A DNA stretch of 21,528 bases from positions 1 to 21,528 of IMG/VR virus record IMGVR_UViG_3300025645_000539. One strand, 5' to 3'. The position numbers and the translations under genes are program-made. Every line of letters starts with the position of its first letter. Position 1 is the stretch's first letter. Shown one piece after another: positions 1-6,918 of the stretch. This DNA is from a virus. Under the pieces are notes generated by a model. That model saw nothing but the letters and a program-made list of their open reading frames with translations, had not been told where the DNA came from and did not search any database.

Positions 1-405
1 ATCAGTTAATTGGAAGTAACCTGGTTCATCTTCTTTAGATCTTAATCCTTCAATGAAAGTACATAATATACGTAATGCTTTCTCTCTTAACTCATTCTCA
101 TCAGTCAAGTCTTCATCAATCTCATTAAGTGTATCATTCTGAGTGTTAAAGTTAGTATTAACTTCATAACTCAATGTACCTGTATCAACTGATACTTCAT
201 TACATGTTAATGATAGATTGAATGTCAATGATAATGTATCAGCTTCTTCTCCTGCGACTACACTATAAGGATATGTAACTCTCAATGCAGGATATTGGAT
301 ATTAGAATCATTACTCTCATGAGCAAGACCTGTATAGAATCCATTTATCTCAACATGGTCGTTAGCCAAATCTCTTAGCAATATAGTTATATCTTGTAGG
401 GTCAT
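1..405 (-). CDS. Truncated phage protein, possibly tail terminator/neck-type (3' end outside window)
   Basis: I translated this from the sequence. It is an open frame starting at the ATG complementary to 403-405 and still open at base 1, giving 135 residues beginning MTLQDITILLRDLANDH. It starts two bases after the stop of the preceding gene, as in a tightly packed operon. The early segment (HVEINGFYTG, then QYPALRVTYPYSVV) followed by a beta-rich stretch and an acidic helix (NEIDEDLTDENELREKAL) resembles small tail-terminator or head-tail joining proteins of Bacteroidota phages. That resemblance is from memory and weak. There is no signal peptide or membrane segment. The C-terminus is cut by the window edge. 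The reading frame is secure; the function is tentative. Confidence 0.6.
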   Translation of the reverse strand, partial: MTLQDITILLRDLANDHVEINGFYTGLAHESNDSNIQYPALRVTYPYSVVAGEEADTLSLTFNLSLTCNEVSVDTGTLSYEVNTNFNTQNDTLNEIDEDLTDENELREKALRILCTFIEGLRSKEDEPGYFQLTD

Positions 406-407
406 AT

Positions 408-1301
408 CTATTGTTTATTTTGTAGTTTCATATCCTCTGCTTCAGCTGTATCTTTAGATATTGAACAGTTTAAATATTCAAGCACATCAAATAGTGAAGA
501 TTGTTTTACTTCTTTATATGTTCCGAAGACTCCTTTCTCACTTAGATTAGTAAGAGTACCAAGCCAACCAAAGTCTTCATTATGTTTTAACATGTTAACA
601 CTACTGGTTCTTTGACCTCCTTCGGCATTATAGATAAAGTTATGTTTCTTCTTTACCTGATTTATTATATACAATATACGAATATAAATTGGATAGGTTG
701 TCGTAAACGATCTTTGTTTGTTAAATAAATTAAACTTATCATCAAAGTCTTTCATTGACTCTTCCCATTCACCATAGAATAAAGGTAATATAAATCTATT
801 TCCTTTAATCAATTGGATGATCTTTCCATCCTCACCCTTCTCTTGTGAACCTTTACTCATCAATATCTCTAATGTAACCCACTTATAGAAACACCATTCA
901 TTCAATGGTTGTACTTTAAGCTTCGTGTCATTAAGTGTAAAGATAGGGAATTCATTTTCATCATCTATATCAAACGATGTATTTATGTTATTAACTTCAT
1001 TAAATACAGGTTCAAGATATCCTATCAATTCTTTAATTACCTCATCATCTTTAGTATATTTCAATGGTAGGTTAGATAACAGCTTTACAATCTTCCTATA
1101 TAAGTTAATTATAAACTCATCATCTCTCTCAGTCTTAGGTCGTGGTTCTTTTCTATTGACTACTTCTTTACTATGTTGATCAACATAAGTATCATACTGA
1201 TCCTCATTAAGTATATCAGCTACATCTAAGTAATCCATTAAAGTTATCTCATCAATCTTATATCTATAAAGATATACCTTATCATTAATAGTTATTTCCA
1301 T
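408..1301 (-). CDS. Phage protein of unknown function, downstream of terL (tail chaperone-like C-terminus?)
   Basis: A 297-residue soluble protein, acidic in its first third, with no membrane segment. I do not recognise the family with certainty. The last 70 residues contain a pattern (GWLGTLTNLSEKGVFGTYKE, then a segment ending DVLEYLN) that recalls tail-assembly chaperone-like proteins, in which a Trp-containing helix precedes a 'fGsyeeV' segment. This is inference only. It starts one base after the terL stop codon and ends two bases before the next start, so it is almost certainly co-transcribed with terL. The start ATG has an A-rich leader (AAAGATAAT) typical of this genome. No catalytic motif is visible. 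Alternatives are a head-tail or morphogenesis protein. Confidence 0.72.
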   Translation of the reverse strand: MEITINDKVYLYRYKIDEITLMDYLDVADILNEDQYDTYVDQHSKEVVNRKEPRPKTERDDEFIINLYRKIVKLLSNLPLKYTKDDEVIKELIGYLEPVFNEVNNINTSFDIDDENEFPIFTLNDTKLKVQPLNEWCFYKWVTLEILMSKGSQEKGEDGKIIQLIKGNRFILPLFYGEWEESMKDFDDKFNLFNKQRSFTTTYPIYIRILYIINQVKKKHNFIYNAEGGQRTSSVNMLKHNEDFGWLGTLTNLSEKGVFGTYKEVKQSSLFDVLEYLNCSISKDTAEAEDMKLQNKQ

Positions 1302-1302
1302 A

Positions 1303-2541
1303 TTATCTTTGGGTTGTTCTTTTAAATGTTTGAGGTATTATATTAACTATCTTATTTCTATTAAAATTACATATAGCTAACGACATAACACTATCATCAT
1401 GATAACCATTAGATCCTCCATATGATGCATTACCATTCTTATATTCAACAGAGAATGCATCTAACTCATCCTTCAAGTAATCTACACCTAATATAGATAT
1501 GTTATTAGTATTAAAGTCTAATATAAGCTTCTGTATGATATCATTCTTACTCTTCTGTGTTGTAACCCATGGTTTAACTTTACTATACTTCTTCAGTAAT
1601 GTTTCATAAGGCATCTGTCCTACTCCATTAGTTTCAACCCAACATACAGGTGAACCATACTTCTTCAATTCAATTATAACTGAATCAAGTATTATATTCC
1701 ATTCTTGTTTAGTCCATCTATTGATATGTATCAAGTTACCATCACCATCCATTATAGTTAATACAGTGTAGTCTTCCTTGGCCCCTAAGTCTAACCCGGC
1801 AGTAACTCCTTTGGTTCCTTTGTTATCTTTAATACAAGGTATATATCTAAACAATCCATTACCTGCATCAAGGAATTCACCCATATATTCATTCATCCAT
1901 ACAGCTTCAGGTATTCTTTTCTTTATCCTATTTAATATATCTTTAGATATAATACCTCCTTCTTCTGATGTAAACCTTGTTATGAATGAACGATCATCTT
2001 CTATCATTACCATATTGTAAAACCAATTCTTACTCTTAGGTGTAGATGTCAATAAGACCTTACCAAAGTTACCACCTACACCATTGATATCTAACTTACT
2101 TAATGATACTGCGACGGTAGGTTCTATAGCTTCTTGCCATATAATATCTTTTACGAAACAAGCCTCATCCACAACGATGGCATCAAATGTAAAACCACGA
2201 CAATTATCATTTTCAGATGTAAAGAATTGAACAGTAGAACCATTAAACAACGTGATAGTATAACTTACTTTATTAAATTTAACATTATCTTCAAATCCAG
2301 ATAACATCTTCTTCATTCTATTGAATACATTACTACATTGTTTATGCGTTGGTAGGAAGAATCCTACATTATAGTTTTCTTCACTTACCATCCATTTGAA
2401 TGTAGCTAATATATCAGTAGTAGTTTTAGTAGCTTGTCTACCTGTACAAGCTATTACATATTGAATACCGTTACCTAACGTACAAGCTTCTAATATCTCT
2501 ATCTGTTTAGGTGTTAATGTTATACTTAGTTCTATATTCAT
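1303..2541 (-). CDS. terL: Terminase large subunit (packaging ATPase-nuclease)
   Basis: A 412-residue protein with both halves of a TerL motor. The ATPase half has a Walker A-like loop GRQATKTT (about 34-41), a Walker B VVDEA with catalytic Glu126, and a coupling motif TSTP (165-168). The RNase H-like nuclease half has Asp251 in AGLDLGAKEDYT, Glu303 in WVETNGVG, and Asp382/Asp383 in YHDDSV. It pumps phage DNA into the prohead and cuts concatemers. Length is normal for the family. The Walker A loop lacks the usual Gly before Lys (ATK instead of xGK). Its ATG overlaps the stop of the upstream HNH gene as ATGA, which suggests translational coupling. A putative small subunit lies just upstream of that HNH gene. 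The next gene starts one base after the stop. Confidence 0.95.
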   Translation of the reverse strand: MNIELSITLTPKQIEILEACTLGNGIQYVIACTGRQATKTTTDILATFKWMVSEENYNVGFFLPTHKQCSNVFNRMKKMLSGFEDNVKFNKVSYTITLFNGSTVQFFTSENDNCRGFTFDAIVVDEACFVKDIIWQEAIEPTVAVSLSKLDINGVGGNFGKVLLTSTPKSKNWFYNMVMIEDDRSFITRFTSEEGGIISKDILNRIKKRIPEAVWMNEYMGEFLDAGNGLFRYIPCIKDNKGTKGVTAGLDLGAKEDYTVLTIMDGDGNLIHINRWTKQEWNIILDSVIIELKKYGSPVCWVETNGVGQMPYETLLKKYSKVKPWVTTQKSKNDIIQKLILDFNTNNISILGVDYLKDELDAFSVEYKNGNASYGGSNGYHDDSVMSLAICNFNRNKIVNIIPQTFKRTTQR

Positions 2542-3050
2542 AATGTTTGTAATTTACTTTGATAAGCATAATGAGCATCTACTTCATCTACATAAGATCC
2601 TAAATATACTTTATCACCATTTATTCTAATTGTACTGACCCATTTGTTTGACTTCTTACATTTATGAACTCCTGTATATATAGATGTCTTTTTTACATTA
2701 CTCTTAGATGTATTTAACCTTTGTGATACTGATTGTAGATTATTAATATTATTATTAAGTTTATTACTATCAATATGATCAACTACTAAATTATATCCGT
2801 TAATACTATGGTTTAGGAACGTTAAGGCTATTAATTGATGCACCCTAAAAGTCTTACGTTTACCATTTACTTTTAAATCTACCATATAATAACCAGAAGG
2901 ACATATACGCTTACTTAATACTTTACCTTTTATATTATATATTCTACCATCATTATATATAATTTGTCTATTAATTGATCTTATTTCACCTAAATTAGAA
3001 ACTTCATGCGTGTCTACATATCCAGGTACTCCTTTCCATATTTCATTCAT
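2538..3050 (-). CDS. HNH homing endonuclease (NUMOD4-HNH-AP2)
   Basis: A 170-residue free-standing homing endonuclease with three recognisable modules. An N-terminal NUMOD4 DNA-binding segment begins EIWKGVPGYVDTHEVSNLGE. An HNH nuclease core has His71, VDH (90-92) and the downstream Asn-rich stretch NNNINNLQSVSQRLN. A C-terminal AP2-type domain (about 123-164) has the SIYTGVHKCKKSNKWVSTI and YLGSYVDEVDAHYAY signatures. Such enzymes cut DNA lacking the gene and promote their own spread. It sits directly 5' of terL, overlapping its start by four bases (ATGA), and follows a hairpin terminator. Free-standing HNH genes commonly invade terminase regions. It looks intact. The cleavage target is unknown. 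Confidence 0.92.
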   Translation of the reverse strand: MNEIWKGVPGYVDTHEVSNLGEIRSINRQIIYNDGRIYNIKGKVLSKRICPSGYYMVDLKVNGKRKTFRVHQLIALTFLNHSINGYNLVVDHIDSNKLNNNINNLQSVSQRLNTSKSNVKKTSIYTGVHKCKKSNKWVSTIRINGDKVYLGSYVDEVDAHYAYQSKLQTL

Positions 3051-3067
3051 TGTTTTGATATTTATAT

Positions 3068-3121
3068 GTTTTGATAATGTTTAAGAAAGAGGAGTTGCAA
3101 CTCCTCAATCTCTATCAAAAC
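3068..3121 (-). terminator. Hairpin terminator between putative terS and the HNH gene
   Basis: A perfect 18-base palindrome, GAGGAGTTGCAACTCCTC (3089-3106), is followed on the minus strand by the T-rich TTTCTT. An outer inverted pair GTTTTGATA/TATCAAAAC (3068-3076 and 3113-3121) encloses it, and another direct GTTTTGATA lies at 3052-3060 just before the HNH start. It is in the right place to reduce read-through into the HNH-terL genes. The T tract is short and interrupted, so it may attenuate rather than stop transcription. Confidence 0.65.
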
Positions 3122-3127
3122 AGTGTA

Positions 3128-3397
3128 TTAAAATTGTAATGTTATTGTTTTGTTTCTTACTTCTGTTACTGTTGGTAAATTGAACCCTTCCATTACGCAA
3201 ATTTGCTTTATTGCAGATATCTTTTCTGCTGCTTTAACACCTTCAACGCCTGTATTATAATCCAATATTACATCATATAGTTCTTGTAACATCAATTTCT
3301 TGGTGATCTTAGGCTTAACCATCCTCATCTTAGGAGGTGCAATCTCAATCTTATCAACTGAATCTAAGTCATCTTCATTATATTTATCGTCTTTCAT
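3128..3397 (-). CDS. Putative terminase small subunit
   Basis: An 89-residue charged protein. The N-terminus is acidic (KDDKYNEDDLDSVDK), followed by a basic stretch (KMRMVKPKITKK) and a helical region (MLQELYDVILDY, then AAEKISAIKQICVMEGFNLP). The 'AAEKISAIKQI..MEGFN' segment resembles the end of small terminase subunits, where a 'KLKALELLGK..G' helix recurs. Its position in the same operon just ahead of terL, separated only by the HNH gene, supports the assignment. I see no decisive HTH motif, so this rests mainly on context. It starts one base after the stop of the 150-residue gene. Confidence 0.55.
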   Translation of the reverse strand: MKDDKYNEDDLDSVDKIEIAPPKMRMVKPKITKKLMLQELYDVILDYNTGVEGVKAAEKISAIKQICVMEGFNLPTVTEVRNKTITLQF

Positions 3398-3398
3398 A

Positions 3399-3851
3399 TT
3401 ATTCTTTTATAATGTATCGATTATCTAATTCTTTTAACTTTTCAACGATAAGTTCCCACTCATAGAAAGGTCTAAACATCTCATTGAGTAACATCCTCTT
3501 GATGATAGTAGTATTGAATATATCAATGACATACCTTTCATTACTAATGTTACTTTCAACCCATACAGTATATTGTTTATCTTTTAGATCTTCATCATAG
3601 ATTAAGAACTGACAGTATATACCTGAAGCTTCATCAATAACATCAATCAAGTTATCACCTCTATGTGATACTTTCAAATCTATTTGATCAATCTTATCTG
3701 TTAGTATATTACTCTTATGTTCAACATATTGATAAAACAATTCTTGTCCATCTAAGAGTGTGAATGCTAATTCATATTGTTCTGCATTCATTAGGTAGTC
3801 TATCTTGTCGAATACATCTTGTAATGTATCTTCTTTAAAATCGTATTTCAT
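3399..3851 (-). CDS. Acidic protein of unknown function
   Basis: A 150-residue acidic, soluble protein I do not recognise. It is helical at both ends (DVFDKIDYLMNAEQYELAF; LIVEKLKELDNRYIIKE) with a beta-rich centre (YCQFLIYDEDLKDKQYTVWV). There is no signal peptide, membrane segment or catalytic motif. It lies between the GIY-YIG gene and the putative small terminase with a one-base gap to the latter, so it belongs to the terminase operon. Its start codon directly follows the ten-base motif TTAACACGAT, shared with two other genes in this window. Confidence 0.75.
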   Translation of the reverse strand: MKYDFKEDTLQDVFDKIDYLMNAEQYELAFTLLDGQELFYQYVEHKSNILTDKIDQIDLKVSHRGDNLIDVIDEASGIYCQFLIYDEDLKDKQYTVWVESNISNERYVIDIFNTTIIKRMLLNEMFRPFYEWELIVEKLKELDNRYIIKE

Positions 3852-3861
3852 ATCGTGTTAA
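3852..3861 (-). promoter_or_regulatory. TTAACACGAT leader motif, copy 1
   Basis: The minus strand reads TTAACACGAT immediately before the ATG of the 150-residue gene. Exact copies precede two other starts (5177-5186 and 17339-17348). No Shine-Dalgarno sequence is present. It may be a translation-enhancing leader or a protein-binding element. The role is inferred only from recurrence and position. Confidence 0.45.
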
Positions 3862-3869
3862 TTTTATTT

Positions 3870-4457
3870 TTAATATGCATGTTTCCAAATATATCCAGCA
3901 CAGAAAAGTCTTCTACCTGTACAGACCGCTGATATATTAGAGGCAGTTACGTTTACTTCTTTTGCGGCGTGTTTTATTGATTCAAACTCTCTAATAAATA
4001 CATTGTCTTTTGTATATTGTAACACTGATTTGTACTTTAAAGCTCTTGTTTCATTAGATACTATCCTACCTATGTTAGCATTACGTATTTTACTCTTTGT
4101 CTTATTAGACGTCTTATAGTGACTTTTACTTACACCTCCTGTTGTTAAATTATAACCAGAATTAACAGTGTCATAGTGATCTATAATCTCTATTTCTTTA
4201 CATCTTATAATATCCTTTAGTATTGCTTTGTCTATGCTTTCAAACCTAAATAAAACTTCGTAAATAAAGTTGTCATATCCGTACTTACGGATTGCATTAT
4301 AAAACTTAGACTTAAAGTTTTTGAAGTTTACAGTAGCACTATATAAGTGCATATACTTCCTTTTATCCTCATGTATAGTCTCTCCTATATATTTCTTGCC
4401 GTTAATTATATTAGTATAAGAATAAACTATTCCTTCGTGAACTTCTATTACTTTCAT
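3870..4457 (-). CDS. GIY-YIG homing endonuclease (GIY-YIG, NUMOD3, NUMOD1)
   Basis: A 195-residue free-standing homing endonuclease. The catalytic domain has a divergent GIY motif (VYSYTN, 11-16) and the YIG motif (KYIGET, 22-27), basic residues near 32-34, and the family's downstream acidic helix (CKEIEIIDHYDT) ending in GYNLTTGG. It is followed by a NUMOD3-like segment (TKSKIRNANIGRIVSNETR, about 120-138) and a NUMOD1 DNA-binding domain (about 143-193, with VLQYTKDNVFIREFESIKHA and GRRLFCAGYIWKHA). The arrangement is that of I-TevI- and Seg-like enzymes. Its start overlaps the stop of the upstream restriction-like gene by one base (TAATG), so the two are probably translationally coupled. 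It appears intact. Confidence 0.92.
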   Translation of the reverse strand: MKVIEVHEGIVYSYTNIINGKKYIGETIHEDKRKYMHLYSATVNFKNFKSKFYNAIRKYGYDNFIYEVLFRFESIDKAILKDIIRCKEIEIIDHYDTVNSGYNLTTGGVSKSHYKTSNKTKSKIRNANIGRIVSNETRALKYKSVLQYTKDNVFIREFESIKHAAKEVNVTASNISAVCTGRRLFCAGYIWKHAY

Positions 4458-5170
4458 TATAAATTTATTGTAGGGATTTCTTTAGATTTAAATTGGTTTA
4501 ATGTTTTTTGAATTAATGGTTGTTTCTGGATTATATTATTACTATCATAATAAACATAAACCACAGGCTTACCATATAATATATTCTTATCTAAATTTTG
4601 TTTTACAACAGGATGGTTTTCAGCAAAGTTTAAATAAGTCAACGGCTTAACCTGTACTGCGAATATTTCATTATTATTATCATCGTATATGCTCAAATCT
4701 ATAGCATATTTAAAATCCGCAACACTGCTTGCAAGTTCTGCTTTAAAATTGTAACCTAATCTTTTTATAAGACTTTGTAGATTATTCAATACATCGTTCT
4801 CTACCATATTACCTCGTAAAGAGTTACTTACAAATAATGAGTGCATGAAAGTATAGCAGTCTTCCCAATCCTTATATTCAACGTTATTATCTACTTTCTC
4901 CTTGAACGTGTTATATGCCTTAAATAAGCGATCTGCGAACGTTTTAACTGTTCCGGCACTCTTACACCCGCAAGGACAGTTAGCGTGTATATGGCCATCC
5001 TGATGGCTCTCAATCAATGCTGTGAGTTCTGCCTGTTGTTTAGGTGCATGAAATCTAATTAATGCTTGAATAGGAATGGTACGTCGTTTTTGATTACATC
5101 CGTAACGTTCATTTATCATATTCAATACTCCTTTAGTTCCTTCTTGTTTTTTGTGTTTTAAAGTTTTCAT
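4457..5170 (-). CDS. PD-(D/E)XK nuclease resembling MjaI-family restriction endonuclease
   Basis: A 237-residue protein with a plausible PD-(D/E)XK core: Glu124 in RGNMVENDVLNNL, Asp158 in FKYAIDLSIYDD, and Gln173-Val-Lys175 in EIFAVQVKPLTY. The flanking beta strand (KPVVYVYYD, 201-209) fits the fold. The arrangement resembles MjaI-type Type II restriction enzymes, whose prototype cuts CTAG. This family call is from memory and needs a profile search. A CPCGC cluster (65-69) with nearby His may bind zinc. The chosen ATG lies about 37 bases after a good promoter and follows TTAACACGAT; an internal Met18 is a less likely start. No methyltransferase is visible in the window, and CTAG is absent from all of it. 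A Holliday-junction or repair nuclease role is an alternative. Confidence 0.75.
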   Translation of the reverse strand: MKTLKHKKQEGTKGVLNMINERYGCNQKRRTIPIQALIRFHAPKQQAELTALIESHQDGHIHANCPCGCKSAGTVKTFADRLFKAYNTFKEKVDNNVEYKDWEDCYTFMHSLFVSNSLRGNMVENDVLNNLQSLIKRLGYNFKAELASSVADFKYAIDLSIYDDNNNEIFAVQVKPLTYLNFAENHPVVKQNLDKNILYGKPVVYVYYDSNNIIQKQPLIQKTLNQFKSKEIPTINL

Positions 5171-5176
5171 AATTAT

Positions 5177-5186
5177 ATCGTGTTAA
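5177..5186 (-). promoter_or_regulatory. TTAACACGAT leader motif, copy 2
   Basis: An exact copy on the minus strand, six bases before the ATG of the MjaI-like gene and within the predicted 5' leader that starts near 5207. See copies at 3852 and 17339. Confidence 0.45.
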
Positions 5187-5214
5187 GTATATGTGTATTA
5201 TCATTTCGTTAATA

Positions 5215-5245
5215 CAAATATACGTAATAATATAATTACAAACGT
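5215..5245 (-). promoter_or_regulatory. Promoter of the MjaI-like/terminase unit
   Basis: The minus strand has ACGTTTG, then the perfect Bacteroidota -7 box TATATTTG (5222-5215), with 17 bases between the hexamer ACGTTT and the box (TTTG-N16-TAnnTTTG). Transcription should start near 5207, giving a leader of about 37 bases. The 31-base layout matches four other gaps in this window. Confidence 0.7.
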
Positions 5246-5330
5246 AATAAACAATCTAAACTTGTTTTACAATTAATTCGTATTATAAAATATTGATTTA
5301 ATTTTGGTAGTCAGTTTTACAAAAAAGAAA

Positions 5331-5373
5331 GTGTCTACTTTTTTATTAAAGAAATTAACAACAAAGTGTCTAC
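5331..5373 (+). repeat. Paired GTGTCTAC octamers, 35-base period (intergenic copy)
   Basis: GTGTCTAC occurs at 5331-5338 and 5366-5373, exactly 35 bases apart, each preceded by AAA and followed by T-rich DNA. The spacer contains TAAAGAAA. The same arrangement, in the opposite orientation, lies inside the primase-helicase gene at 19780-19822. It lies in the 370-base gap 5171-5539, which has no convincing ORF but also holds two inverted repeats and a promoter. It is a candidate binding site for a phage replication or regulatory protein. Confidence 0.6.
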
Positions 5374-5420
5374 ATTTTACAATATATCACCTGCAACTAT
5401 TTATGAATAATGCAGAATAA

Positions 5421-5455
5421 CCACATCTCCTATATATATACTATAGGACATGTGG
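5421..5455. repeat. Inverted repeat, 14-base arms
   Basis: Arms CCACATCTCCTATA (5421-5434) and TATAGGACATGTGG (5442-5455) pair with one mismatch around a 7-base loop. Neither strand has a T tract after it, so it is a poor intrinsic terminator. It lies in the noncoding gap between the HTH-protein gene and the MjaI-like gene and may be a cis element such as an origin dyad, a packaging site or an RNA hairpin. Confidence 0.6.
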
Positions 5456-5483
5456 TATTTGAGCAGTTATGAATTTATGTTAC

Positions 5484-5534
5484 TTTTTTGGTACACGGAT
5501 CCACTTATACGAAGTCACCTGTGTACCAAAAAAA
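5484..5534. repeat. Inverted repeat TTTTTTGGTACAC / GTGTACCAAAAAA just after a stop codon
   Basis: Perfect 13-base arms (5484-5496 and 5521-5533) enclose 24 bases, within which ACTT/AAGT can form an inner stem. On both strands the T tract precedes and the A tract follows the GC-containing stem, so it does not look like a standard terminator on either strand. It begins five bases beyond the stop of the 339-residue gene and may protect or end that mRNA, or be a DNA-level site. The core GTGTAC also occurs at 6914-6944. Confidence 0.6.
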
Positions 5535-5539
5535 GAACA

Positions 5540-6559
5540 CTATTTATTATGTTTCTTCAATTGTGAATTAACATAACCTCTTGTCACGTCGTAATGCTTG
5601 GCGATATTAATCACGCTGATATTATCTTCCTTGCGCATACGATAAGCTTCGACTACATCAAATTTAATTGATTCAATTTTCTTAGGATTGTCGCTGACCA
5701 TTTTAACGTTTTTACCAAAGAATGAATCTATTTCTTCAGCTTTAATTTCAACAACTTCCTCAACTTTAACTTCTTCGATTACTTCAACTTTAACCTCTTC
5801 AACCAATACTTCTACCGGTTTAATAACTTCAACTACAGGGATAACTTCAACCTGTTTAATTGGTTCTTTGATTGATTGTAAATCTTGTAAGGTTAACATC
5901 TTACGATCAGTGATATACTTCTCAAGTGTAAGTAGGTCTACAGTAACTAAATGTAATGCTTCACTTAAACCTTTACTTTTATACATCTTAGCTTCAGATC
6001 TCATCTTACTTAATGTTTGCATAAGCTTATCATAAGTAAAGAATGGTACATTAAATGTATAGAACTCATCTGCATATTTACCTGAATAGAACATAATTGG
6101 TTCAAATAGATAAGGATATTCAACTTTAACTGCATTCAATATAACTCTTTGGAAGTCGTTGTGGACTCTTGATAAAGTAGTTGTACAATTAGCACATAGT
6201 TTGATACCTGTTACTTTAACAAAGTAATCTTTATAAGGTACTGCGCTGATTAGTTTATTTTCATACTTGTTGACTGTGGCAAAAGCTTCGATTAATTCCT
6301 TCTTTGTTAATGTTCTCATTGTATTTATTTTATAATTATATAAAGCGTTAGCTTGGTTATGTATTATTTTATTTAATTTGAATGGTTTCAACACAAAGTT
6401 GATTAACCATATTAACTTATTAGATGACTCCTTGGTTAATTCATCATATAACAAGTCATTTATGTTATCATTATATAACTTCTCCTTTAAGTCTTGATTC
6501 TCTATAAGAAGGCTATATACTTGTTCTATTAATTGTTCTTTAGTTTTTCTTTTTATCAT
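5540..6559 (-). CDS. Coiled-coil/HTH protein with VEV-rich linker, unknown function
   Basis: A 339-residue protein, not assignable to a family. The N-terminus (1-60) is a charged coiled coil (KEQLIEQVYSLLIENQDLKE). A middle part (about 81-235) contains CANC (122-125). A low-complexity Pro/Val/Glu linker (about 236-282, repeated VEV, VEE and PVEV units) follows, and the last 45 residues look like a helix-turn-helix (DNISVINIAKHYDVTRGYVN). It overlaps the upstream membrane-protein gene by 20 bases and shares its promoter. A second in-frame ATG at codon 81 (6317-6319) opens MRTLTKKELIEAF and could give a shorter product. Likely a DNA-binding protein; the linker suggests two separately folded parts. 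Confidence 0.75.
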   Translation of the reverse strand: MIKRKTKEQLIEQVYSLLIENQDLKEKLYNDNINDLLYDELTKESSNKLIWLINFVLKPFKLNKIIHNQANALYNYKINTMRTLTKKELIEAFATVNKYENKLISAVPYKDYFVKVTGIKLCANCTTTLSRVHNDFQRVILNAVKVEYPYLFEPIMFYSGKYADEFYTFNVPFFTYDKLMQTLSKMRSEAKMYKSKGLSEALHLVTVDLLTLEKYITDRKMLTLQDLQSIKEPIKQVEVIPVVEVIKPVEVLVEEVKVEVIEEVKVEEVVEIKAEEIDSFFGKNVKMVSDNPKKIESIKFDVVEAYRMRKEDNISVINIAKHYDVTRGYVNSQLKKHNK

Positions 6560-6860
6560 GTCTTTTTATTATTAAATACATTACTAATGATATAGGTATG
6601 CTTATGAATATTGATAATATGCATGATGTTAGTATAAGAGTTAACCAGAATGAATGACAAGGTCTACATATGAATACCTTACTATAAGATATATTCATTA
6701 TCTTATCTTTGATGTTATCTGATTTGATACGATCAATAACCCAATAGGTTAAATCACTAAACCATATATGATTACCTATTGTTGTATAGATGGTCAAAGG
6801 GTATATGATAAAGTATGATATAATCATCACACCTATAATTGGAGTTGTATATACTATCAT
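6540..6860 (-). CDS. Small membrane protein with C-x2-C-x2-FW motif (DUF1360-like?)
   Basis: 106 residues from the ATG at 6858-6860. An N-terminal hydrophobic helix (IIGVMIISYFIIYPLTIY), a soluble stretch, then CRPCHSFW leading into a second long hydrophobic region (LTLILTSCILSIFISIPISL) and a basic tail RHDKKKN. The C-x2-C-x2-FW plus transmembrane layout recalls DUF1360-type proteins; that is an analogy, and the function is unknown. A longer frame beginning with TTG at 6890 is rejected because that codon lies inside the predicted -7 box. The 3' end overlaps the next gene by 20 bases, suggesting coupled translation. It would sit in the host membrane. Confidence 0.75.
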   Translation of the reverse strand: MIVYTTPIIGVMIISYFIIYPLTIYTTIGNHIWFSDLTYWVIDRIKSDNIKDKIMNISYSKVFICRPCHSFWLTLILTSCILSIFISIPISLVMYLIIKRHDKKKN

Positions 6861-6887
6861 GTTGGTATGTTTAAATGAATCAATATA

Positions 6888-6918
6888 CAAATATACAACA
6901 ATTATTTAACTAAGTGTA
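6888..6918 (-). promoter_or_regulatory. Promoter of the membrane/HTH-protein unit
   Basis: A perfect TATATTTG box (6895-6888, minus strand) is preceded by TACACTT, with the upstream element one base closer than in the other five promoters of this window. A start near 6881 gives a leader of about 20 bases to the ATG at 6860. The upstream part overlaps the first of two GTGTACAC palindromes. Confidence 0.6.

Noticed and set aside
3010-3017. Fifth GTGTCTAC octamer, in the HNH gene
   Set aside because: It is single, lacks the 35-base partner and TAAAGAAA spacer, and is explained by coding for the VDTHEV segment.
3886-3893. Perfect TATATTTG box ahead of the 150-residue gene
   Set aside because: It lies within the GIY-YIG coding sequence and the position 17 bases upstream (GTAGAA) does not match the other promoters; kept as chance.
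5504-5513. TATACGAAGT resembles an arm of the loxP site
   Set aside because: Only 10 bases of one arm match; there is no second arm or spacer and no recombinase gene in the window.
6861-6890. TTG start giving a 116-residue membrane protein
   Set aside because: The TTG codon lies inside the perfect TATATTTG promoter box, so it would be upstream of the transcript; the ATG at 6858-6860 is used instead.
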